A DNA stretch of 64,000 bases, taken from the NCBI RefSeq assembly GCF_002933465.1, contig NZ_PSZE01000023.1:1-64000 (forward strand), in the 5' to 3' direction. Below the pieces are notes generated by a model. It searched no databases, had not been told where the DNA came from, and saw nothing but the letters and a program-made list of their open reading frames with translations. Positions within the stretch are counted from its first letter, which is position 1. The number at the start of each line of letters is the position of its first letter. The DNA is from Nocardia nova. GTDB lineage: Bacteria; Actinomycetota; Actinomycetes; Mycobacteriales; Mycobacteriaceae. The translations under genes and the position numbers were made by a program. Positions 51,442 through 61,011 of this stretch are shown here, piece by piece.

Positions 51442-51495
51442 CCCGGTGAGGCTTTTCGACGAGGGGATCTGCCTTGGCCGAAAAGCCCCACCGGG
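51442..51495. terminator. Intercistronic hairpin between kasA and accD6
   Basis: CCCGGTGAGGCTTTTCG (51442-51458) pairs with CGAAAAGCCCCACCGGG (51479-51495) with one mismatch, around 20 bases. It may attenuate transcription so that accD6 is made in lower amounts, or stabilise the upstream mRNA. Confidence 0.7.
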
Positions 51496-51535
51496 TTCGC
51501 TGAAGTTGTCGACAGTACGTAGTCGACGAGTCGGA

Positions 51536-52786
51536 TCAGTACCGTCCGAAGGCGAGCGCCACGTTGTGGCCACCGAAACCGAACGAGTTGTTGATCGCGT
51601 ACTCGATGTCCTGGCGACGGGCCTCACCGTGCACGACATCCAGGTCGATCTCCGGGTCCTGGTTGTCCAGGTTCAGCGTGGGCGGAACGATGCCGTCACG
51701 AATGCTGAGCACGGTGAGCACCGACTCGAGGGCGCCCACAGCGCCGATCGAGTGGCCCAGCGCGGACTTGGGCGCGTAGACCGAGGCGTGCTTGCCCACG
51801 GCCTTGTAGATCGCGTTCGCTTCCGCGGTGTCCCCGATCGGGGTGGCGGTCGCGTGCGCATTGATGTGCGTGATGTCGGACTTCGACAGTCCGGCGGTCT
51901 GCATGGCGCGCTCCATGGCGCGCGCCGCACCGGCACCCGTGGGATCCGGGGCGACCAGATGGAAGCCGTCGGACGTGATGCCGGCACCCAGCAGGCGGGC
52001 GTGGATGGTGGCCCCGCGCGCCTTGGCGTGCTCTTCGGTCTCGACGACCATCAGTGCACCGGCCTCGCCGAAGACGAAGCCGTCACGATCCTTGTCGAAC
52101 GGCCGCGACGCGCCCTTGGGGTCGTCGTTGCGGGTGCTCATCGCGCGCATCATGGAGAACGCGGCGATCGGCACGTCGGAGATGTAGCCCTCGACACCGC
52201 CGGTGACCACCATGTCGGCGTCGCCCATGACGATCATCCGCCACGCGTTGGCGATGCCCTCGGATCCCGACGAACATGCCGAGACCGGGGTGACCACTCC
52301 CGCCTTGGCCCCCAGTTCGAGGCCCACGACAGCGGACGGCCCGTTCGGCATGACCATCTGAACGGCCAGCGGCGAAATCTTGCGGTAGCCGCCGTTCTTC
52401 AGCTTGTCCACCGAGTCGATGAGCGCGTCGCCGCCGCCGAGACCGGTGCCGATCGACACGGCCAGGCGCTCGGGGTCGACCTCGGGGCTGCCGGCGTTCT
52501 TCCACACCTCGCGCCCCAGCACCATCGCCAGCCGCTCGACATAGGCCATGCGGCGGATCTCGACTCGGCTGAGCAGGGTGTCCGGCGAAACCTTCAGGTG
52601 GCCGCCGATGCGAACCGGGAGGTCGTATTCCTCGATGAAGGAATCCTCGAGAACGTCGATGCCGCTCTCGCCGTTGAGGAGTCCCTTCCACGTCGCATCG
52701 ACGTCACCGGCGATCGACGTGGTCGCCGCCATGCTGGTGACGACGACGTTGGGGAAGTTCCCGTTCAAAGTGGAAGGAGTGGTCAC
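51536..52786 (-). CDS. kasA: Beta-ketoacyl-ACP synthase II (KasA type)
   Basis: The 416-residue condensing enzyme has the Cys-His-His set: VSACSSGSEGIANAW, INAHATATPIGD and NNSFGFGGHN, plus VVVTSMAATTSIAGD at the start as in KasA. It extends acyl-AcpM chains in the type II system that builds mycolic-acid precursors. GTG 52786 lies 10 bp after acpM. Mycobacteria carry kasA and kasB in tandem; here only one synthase is present before accD6. Confidence 0.95.
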   Translation of the reverse strand: MTTPSTLNGNFPNVVVTSMAATTSIAGDVDATWKGLLNGESGIDVLEDSFIEEYDLPVRIGGHLKVSPDTLLSRVEIRRMAYVERLAMVLGREVWKNAGSPEVDPERLAVSIGTGLGGGDALIDSVDKLKNGGYRKISPLAVQMVMPNGPSAVVGLELGAKAGVVTPVSACSSGSEGIANAWRMIVMGDADMVVTGGVEGYISDVPIAAFSMMRAMSTRNDDPKGASRPFDKDRDGFVFGEAGALMVVETEEHAKARGATIHARLLGAGITSDGFHLVAPDPTGAGAARAMERAMQTAGLSKSDITHINAHATATPIGDTAEANAIYKAVGKHASVYAPKSALGHSIGAVGALESVLTVLSIRDGIVPPTLNLDNQDPEIDLDVVHGEARRQDIEYAINNSFGFGGHNVALAFGRY

Positions 52787-52796
52787 AGTGTCGGCC

Positions 52797-53096
52797 TTAC
52801 TGGGCGTCGAACTTGGCCTTGAGCTCCGCGGCCATCTCGGAGTTCTCGGCCTCGAGCTTCTGGACGTAGGCAACCGAATCGCCGACAGTCTTCAGGCTGG
52901 CGAGATCCTCGTCGGGGATCTTGACGCCGTACTTGTCCTCCATCTGCACCGCGATCTCGACCATCGACAGCGAGTCGATGTCCAGGTCGTCGACGAAGGA
53001 CTTCTCCATCGTCACCTCGGAGGGCTCGATGCCAGTCACCTCTTCGATGATCTTGCCGAGCTCTTCGACGATCTGTTCCTGGGTCAGAGCGGCCAC
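52797..53096 (-). CDS. acpM: Meromycolate acyl carrier protein (AcpM)
   Basis: The 99-residue protein is an acyl carrier protein with DDLDIDSLSMVEIAVQMEDKYGVKIPDEDL; Ser42 in DSL takes the phosphopantetheine arm. It has a C-terminal extension (KLEAENSEMAAELKAKFDAQ) like mycobacterial AcpM, though shorter. GTG 53096 is chosen over an upstream codon. It carries growing chains between FabD, KasA and the reductases, and sits between fabD and kasA. Confidence 0.95.
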   Translation of the reverse strand: MAALTQEQIVEELGKIIEEVTGIEPSEVTMEKSFVDDLDIDSLSMVEIAVQMEDKYGVKIPDEDLASLKTVGDSVAYVQKLEAENSEMAAELKAKFDAQ

Positions 53097-53226
53097 TTGG
53101 TGGCTCCCTTCTTGTTCCTTCGTTGGTCCGACGTGAATCGGAGGTCCCATTACTTTTTCGGTACGAGCTGGACAAACGTTTCGTCCTGCTCGCTCACGGT
53201 CGCATCACTGCGAGCCGCGAGGAAAG

Positions 53227-54141
53227 CTAGCCGGTTGCCGAGAGCTCGACAAACGCGGGGATGTTCTCGGGGGTCTTCAGCGCCAGATTCGGGGTGCCCT
53301 TGAGCTCCCGCTTGGCGATGCCGACCAGGGTTCCGGCCGGCGGCAATTCGGCCACCGCGGAAACCCCTGCCGCGCGAACGGTTTCGGTGCACAGATCCCA
53401 CCGGACGGGCCGGGTCACCTGTGCCGCCAGCTTGTCGATGGCGTCTGTGCCCGAGTCGACCGGCTTGCCGTCGTAGTTCGACAGCAGGGTCCGGGTCGGC
53501 TCACCGGGGACCATCTGGGAGATGGCTTCGGCCACCGCGTCCTGGGCGGGTGCCATGAACGCGGTGTGGAAGGCTCCGGCGACGGGCAGCGCGCGAATCC
53601 GCGCCTTTTCCGGCGGGTTCGCCGCCAGTTCCACCAACGCGTCCAGCCGGCCTGCCGCCACGATCTGACCGACCGCGTTGCGGTTGGCCGGGACCAGGTC
53701 GAGTTCGGCGAGCCGGTCGAGCACCGCGGCTTCGTCGCCACCGAGCACGGCGGACATGCCGGTCGGAACCAGCGCACACGCCTTGGCCATCTCCGCACCG
53801 CGAATCGCGGCCAGTTTCACCGCGTCATCGGGGGAGATGACACCGGCGACAGCTGCGGCGGCGAGCTCGCCGACCGAATGTCCGGCGACGATGGTATCCG
53901 CCGGAACCGATTCGTGCGGAATCTCGGCGAAAGCCAGCAGCGCGGCGGCGACGACCAGCGGCTGGGTCACCGCGGTATCGGTGATCTCTTCCGCGGTGGC
54001 GGTGGTGCCGAGGCGGAGCAGATCCAGGCCGGAGGCCTTGGACCATAGTTCGAGGCGGTCACGCGCGCCGGGAAGGTCGAGCCATGGCGCGAGCATGCCG
54101 GGTGTCTGGGAGCCCTGTCCGGGGGCGAACAACGCGATCAC
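53227..54141 (-). CDS. fabD: Malonyl-CoA:ACP transacylase (FabD)
   Basis: The 304-residue protein has LFAPGQGSQTPGMLAPWL, the active-site IVAGHSVGELAAAAVAG with the nucleophile Ser, and VAGAFHTAFMAPAQ with the catalytic His. It loads malonate onto AcpM. GTG 54141 fits the family start (VIALFAPGQGSQ). It heads the operon, downstream of the PucR-type regulator, with an inverted repeat in the spacer. Confidence 0.95.
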   Translation of the reverse strand: MIALFAPGQGSQTPGMLAPWLDLPGARDRLELWSKASGLDLLRLGTTATAEEITDTAVTQPLVVAAALLAFAEIPHESVPADTIVAGHSVGELAAAAVAGVISPDDAVKLAAIRGAEMAKACALVPTGMSAVLGGDEAAVLDRLAELDLVPANRNAVGQIVAAGRLDALVELAANPPEKARIRALPVAGAFHTAFMAPAQDAVAEAISQMVPGEPTRTLLSNYDGKPVDSGTDAIDKLAAQVTRPVRWDLCTETVRAAGVSAVAELPPAGTLVGIAKRELKGTPNLALKTPENIPAFVELSATG

Positions 54142-54207
54142 GCCTCTAACAAAACACCGTGAGGGGGCTCCGTGGAGATGTCGGCGCCGATGATGTTTGA
54201 GGGACGC

Positions 54208-54228
54208 TTTTGTGTGGACCCCACAAAA
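54208..54228. promoter_or_regulatory. Inverted repeat TTTTGTG-N7-CACAAAA upstream of fabD
   Basis: The repeat lies 67-87 bp upstream of the fabD start in the spacer after the PucR-type regulator gene. It is the best candidate for that regulator's binding site on the fab operon. In Streptomyces the FasR homologue activates the fabD operon; the site here has not been tested. Confidence 0.6.
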
Positions 54229-54269
54229 CGCCACGTGGGTTGTCGCGATCGACCGATTCCCGAGATCCG

Positions 54270-55598
54270 TTACAGGCGATCTTCGTAGAAAGTTGCCGGC
54301 GAGTCCTCTGGGGCAGGTGTTGACGATTCGTTACGGGTTCGTGTCAAACGACCTACTGTTGCCGCGATTCGGAGCACATAGGCGTCGCGAGGATTCATCG
54401 GATCCCGGCCCGTGACTTCGGCGATGCGCTTGAGCCGGTAGCGGACCGTATTTGGATGAACGAACAGCTGCCGGGCGCAAGTCTCGACCGCTCCACCGCA
54501 GTCGAGGTAGGCGTCGAGAGTGTCCGACAAGGCCGACCCGGCGGCGGCCAACGGTAGCACAAGGTACTCGTTGAGAGCGTCGACCGCAGCCCGATCGCCG
54601 AGCAGTGCTCGCTCGGGCAGAAGTTCGGAGGCGTGCACCGGTCGCGGCGCCGCTCGCCAGCCCACCACGGCCTCCATTCCGGCCATCGCCTCCACCGCGC
54701 TGACGTGGGCCGCGGACAGCGTGCGCATGGTCGGGCCGATCACCACGGGACCGTCGGAGAACGCCTCGGCGAGAAGGTCCATCAGGAACGGCGAGGGATA
54801 GCCGGTATCACCGAGATTGCCGCTGACCACCATCACCAGCCGCGAACCCTGCACGACGGCCAGTGCCGCGCGGCCGTGCCGGGCGGCGATGGCGTGCACC
54901 GAACTCACCACGGCCACTTGGTCTTTCGGTGGCGTGCCGACCAGGACCGTCGCGGCGGCGGTGGCATCCCAGTTCAATGTGGCCGCGCGCGAGAGCATTT
55001 CGGCGCCGGTGTCACCGCGCACCACGGCGTCGACCACCAGCGCCTCCAGGCGGGTGTCCCAGGCGCCACGGGATTCGGCCGCGGAGGCGTAGACCGAGGC
55101 CGCGGCGAAACCGAGTTCACGGCCGTAGCGCAGCACCGCCTCGGTGAGCGCCACCAGCTGGCGGTCGTTGCGGGCCAGCGCCGGCAGCCACTGCTCGAAG
55201 AACTCCATCGCGACCCGGACCATGTCGACGGTCTGGCGCAAGGTCAGCCGGCGGGCCAGGTCCTGCGGGATCACCTGGAACGCGTCGAGGCTGAAGCGGA
55301 TATCACTTTCCGGATCCTGCAACCACTCCAGGAAATTGACCACCGCGGTCTGCACCAGCATCTGCAGGCCCGCGCGCTGGGCGGCATCCAGATCGCCGAA
55401 GAACGGTAGCCGGTCCTCCATCGAGGCGATCGCCTCGGTGGACAGCCGCCCGGAGAACTGTTTCACCCTCTTGAGCAGGGTGTCCGGCAGCGGATCGCGG
55501 CTTTGCCGATTGGGTGACAGCGCCCCAGTCGGCAGATAGACCTCGTGCTCGGACGACCCCTCGGAAACCCGGCGAGGCCTCGGCGGTTTACGTTCCAC
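54270..55598 (-). CDS. fasR: PucR-type regulator of fatty-acid synthesis (FasR/Rv2242-like)
   Basis: The 442-residue protein ends with the PucR helix-turn-helix (YLDCGGAVETCARQLFVHPNTVRYRLKRIAEVTGRDP), preceded by a GGDEF-related middle region (AATVLVGTPPKDQVAVVSS, ALAVVQGSRLVMVVSG) and a helical N-terminus. It matches the order Rv2241 aceE - Rv2242 - fabD and the Streptomyces FasR activator. It likely senses acyl status and activates fabD-acpM-kasA-accD6. Start at 55598. Confidence 0.9.
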   Translation of the reverse strand: MERKPPRPRRVSEGSSEHEVYLPTGALSPNRQSRDPLPDTLLKRVKQFSGRLSTEAIASMEDRLPFFGDLDAAQRAGLQMLVQTAVVNFLEWLQDPESDIRFSLDAFQVIPQDLARRLTLRQTVDMVRVAMEFFEQWLPALARNDRQLVALTEAVLRYGRELGFAAASVYASAAESRGAWDTRLEALVVDAVVRGDTGAEMLSRAATLNWDATAAATVLVGTPPKDQVAVVSSVHAIAARHGRAALAVVQGSRLVMVVSGNLGDTGYPSPFLMDLLAEAFSDGPVVIGPTMRTLSAAHVSAVEAMAGMEAVVGWRAAPRPVHASELLPERALLGDRAAVDALNEYLVLPLAAAGSALSDTLDAYLDCGGAVETCARQLFVHPNTVRYRLKRIAEVTGRDPMNPRDAYVLRIAATVGRLTRTRNESSTPAPEDSPATFYEDRL

Positions 55599-55641
55599 TG
55601 TTCAATAGTCCGTCATCGCGCTGGTCGGTCTCCGCAACACC

Positions 55642-55672
55642 CCGGTAGGGGCGCGATTCGCGCCCCTACCGG
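55642..55672. terminator. Perfect 14-bp hairpin after aceE
   Basis: CCGGTAGGGGCGCG and CGCGCCCCTACCGG pair perfectly around ATT, six bases after the aceE stop on the minus strand. It separates aceE from the downstream regulator transcript. Confidence 0.85.
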
Positions 55673-55677
55673 ACCGG

Positions 55678-58602
<2,925 letters not shown>

Positions 58603-58839
58603 AATCAATGCTCCTCGTACAGGGGGTGGACAAGCTGATGGCTCTAACCCCGGGCAGCACCGCTGGTGTGCGGGCCGTCCGTCGCTCACGGTTGGGGGCG
58701 CACCTCACATCCTTGTCGATGATGCGTCCCAGGTCATCATGTCAGCCGTAAATCCAGTACCGTTCGCTAGGCTGGGACGCTCGCCGCAGCGAACTCGCCA
58801 CAGGACATTCTTTCGACTGCTCGAGAAGCGGGGAGGACG

Positions 58840-59397
58840 ATGAAACTGCTGAACCCACGTGGGTTCGGACTGATGTGCGCGGCCTTGGCGGTCGGCACCG
58901 GACTGGTGGTGGCAGGATGCTCTACCGCTGTCCACGGTACCGCGACTGTGAACCAGGCCGACGCGGCCGCGTTTCGGACCGAGATGGCAGCGTCCTCGGC
59001 CGCGGCCACTTCGTCGAAAAAGGCCGCCGCGCAGACGAAAGCCGTCGCCGACAACTGCACACCGTTCCGTGAGACCACCGGCGCCGCGGTGACGAAGTAC
59101 AACGACTTCGTCGACGCGCACGATGCGAACGCCCCCGACCAGGACGCCAAGCGCGATTCCGCCGCCCAGACTCTCGAGGACGCCGCGCGGACCGTGGAGG
59201 GGCGGGTCACCGCCGCCGGCGACGCGTTACCCCCGGATCTCGCGCAGAAGCTCACCGAATACGTGAACGCCGCACGCGGCCTGGCCGGCGAATCCCGCAA
59301 GATGACCTACACCGCACCGGTCGGCACGCTCAACGACGCCAGTAAGCGAGTCAACGACGCGCTGAACGCGGTGCGGACCGCATGCCCGGCGCGATAG
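58840..59397 (+). CDS. Hypothetical lipoprotein
   Basis: The 185-residue product has a signal with lipobox VAGC (Cys27) followed by STAVHGTATVNQAD, a pattern common in nocardial/mycobacterial lipoproteins. The mature part is helical and Ala-rich with two cysteines (NCTPFRE and RTACPAR) that may pair. GAGGACG precedes the ATG. It is divergent from aceE. Function unknown. Confidence 0.8.
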   Translation: MKLLNPRGFGLMCAALAVGTGLVVAGCSTAVHGTATVNQADAAAFRTEMAASSAAATSSKKAAAQTKAVADNCTPFRETTGAAVTKYNDFVDAHDANAPDQDAKRDSAAQTLEDAARTVEGRVTAAGDALPPDLAQKLTEYVNAARGLAGESRKMTYTAPVGTLNDASKRVNDALNAVRTACPAR

Positions 59398-59574
59398 CCG
59401 GGAAACGGATGTCCCGGGGCCGCTCAGGGCGTTGCGAACCGCCTCCGCACGCTTCGCCCCGGGGCATGCATCCGCGACATTTCGGAGGTTATTTGGGCGG
59501 ATCGGCTTGCGTTGCGGCCGATAACCATGTTCGCTTGCAACTATCTGTTGTCGGGAGTTGAGGAGGACACCACC

Positions 59575-59997
59575 GTGGTCGCCGCGGCGGACGCGCAGAA
59601 CTACGCTCAGAAGCTTGGCATTGCCCACGGCATGGCGGTTCAGGAGTTGGGCTGGGACGAGGACACCGCAGACGAGTTGAGGGCGTCTGTCGAGGACGCG
59701 ATCGGCTCCGAGCTACTCGACGAGGACACCGACGAGGTGATCGACGTCGTACTGCTGTGGTGGCGCGACGGAGACGGGGACCTGGTCGACGAGCTGATGG
59801 ATGCCATCGGTCCGCTCGCCGAGGACGGTGTCGTGTGGGTGCTCACCCCCAAGACCGGTCAGCCCGGCCATGTCGATCCCAGCGAGATCGCCGAGTCCGC
59901 CCCCACCGCGGGGTTGACGTCGACCACACCGGTCAGCCTCGGCACCTGGACCGGCACCAAGCTGATGCAGCCCAAGACGCCCTCGAAGCAGCGCTGA
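59575..59997 (+). CDS. DUF3052 protein (Rv2239c-like)
   Basis: The 140-residue protein is an acidic DUF3052 member: YAQKLGIAHGMAVQELGWDEDTADELRASVEDAIG, VIDVVLLWWRDGDGDLVDELMDAIGPLAEDGVVWVLTPK, then SEIAESAPTAGLTSTTPVSLGTWTGTKL. It resembles a degenerate methyltransferase-like fold. GTG 59575 is the family start. In mycobacteria it sits beside ahpE, as here. Confidence 0.9.
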   Translation: MVAAADAQNYAQKLGIAHGMAVQELGWDEDTADELRASVEDAIGSELLDEDTDEVIDVVLLWWRDGDGDLVDELMDAIGPLAEDGVVWVLTPKTGQPGHVDPSEIAESAPTAGLTSTTPVSLGTWTGTKLMQPKTPSKQR

Positions 59998-60076
59998 TCC
60001 ACCGCGTGACTATTGTTTCGCACGGGCGGCCGCCGAGTACCGGAACAGCCCGCCGTCGAAGACAGGAGGACTGCGC

Positions 60077-60541
60077 ATGCCGCTCGAAGTAGGAACGGCC
60101 GCACCGGATTTCACGCTGAAGGATCAGAACAACCAGGATGTGAGCCTCGCCGATTACCGAGGCCACAAGAATGTCCTGATCGTCTTCTATCCGCTGGCTT
60201 TCACCGGCATCTGCCAGGGTGAGCTGTGCAAGGTGCGCGACGAACTGCCGAAGTTCCAGAACGACAACGCCGAGATCCTCGCCATCTCCGTCGGGCCCCC
60301 GCCCACCCACAAGATCTGGGCGGCCGAGCAGGGCTACACCTTCCCGCTGCTGTCGGATTTCTGGCCGCACGGCGCCGTCACCCAGGCCTACGGTGTCTTC
60401 AACGACAAAACCGGCTTCCCCAACCGCGGCACCTTCGTCGTGGACAAGGACGGAATCATCCGTTTCGCCGAAATGAACGGCCCCGGAGAGCCCCGTGACC
60501 AGGCGGCTTGGGAGAAAGCGCTCACTGCACTAGATTCATGA
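60077..60541 (+). CDS. ahpE: Peroxiredoxin AhpE
   Basis: The 154-residue protein matches AhpE: FYPLAFTGICQGELCKVRDELP with peroxidatic Cys46, then AISVGPPPTHKIWAAEQGYTFPLLSDFWPHGAVTQAYGVF. It reduces peroxides. Unlike the M. tuberculosis enzyme as I remember it (GICQGELDQLRD), Cys51 is also present, giving a Cys-x4-Cys spacing like that of BCP/PrxQ enzymes with an internal resolving Cys. RBS AGGAGG precedes the ATG. It follows DUF3052. Confidence 0.95.
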   Translation: MPLEVGTAAPDFTLKDQNNQDVSLADYRGHKNVLIVFYPLAFTGICQGELCKVRDELPKFQNDNAEILAISVGPPPTHKIWAAEQGYTFPLLSDFWPHGAVTQAYGVFNDKTGFPNRGTFVVDKDGIIRFAEMNGPGEPRDQAAWEKALTALDS

Positions 60542-60615
60542 ACCGCCGCGCACGGTCCCGGACATCCGGCCCCGCGCAGCACACCATCTTCACCGCCGCC
60601 CGGCCGGTGAAGTCC

Positions 60616-60687
60616 GGGCGTATAGCTCAGTGGTAGAGCACTGGTTTTACACACCAGCGGTCGGGGGTTCGAACCCCTCTGCGCCCA
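60616..60687 (+). tRNA. tRNA-Val (UAC)
   Basis: The sequence folds with acceptor GGGCGTA/TGCGCCC (one G-T pair), D arm GCTCAGTGGTAGAGC, anticodon arm CTGGT-TTTACAC-ACCAG with anticodon UAC, and T arm GGGGG-TTCGAAC-CCCTC-type pairing. Discriminator A; CCA is not encoded. Directly downstream are an IS5-type remnant and the PknK-like gene. Confidence 0.93.
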
Positions 60688-60733
60688 CCCAGAGAGAGAC
60701 TTATCGGAACCGGCGGACGCTGGTTCGTTTCAG

Positions 60734-60943
60734 GGTATCGCCGTCCGCATCGCGCGCAAAGGCATCGAATCCTCGCAGCGCCTCGGCCGCCACCGCTGGG
60801 TCATCGAACGCACCATCTCCTTGCTCACCGGCTACCACCGGCTCAACATCCGCTACGACCGCAAAGCCACACACTTCCTCACGTTCCTCACCCTCGTCTC
60901 GGCGCTGACCTGCAACAAGAAGCTGACCAAATACGCCGCATGA
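60734..60943 (+). mobile_element. 3' remnant of an IS5-family transposase
   Basis: The frame reads RIARKGIESSQRLGRHRWVI, ERTISLLTGYHRLNIRYDRK and ATHFLTFLTLVSALTCNKKL, then KYAA and TGA. This is the C-terminal end of IS5/IS427-group transposases, containing the ERT...Y part of the DDE catalytic region with its Glu. The rest of the transposase and the left end are missing. It lies 46 bp after tRNA-Val, a common insertion site. Confidence 0.8.
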
Positions 60944-61011
60944 GACATGGCCCAAGGCTCGGCGGAGATAGTCTGGTTGGTGTACTGCGATGGGTGAAAC
61001 GCGAGTAGTCG

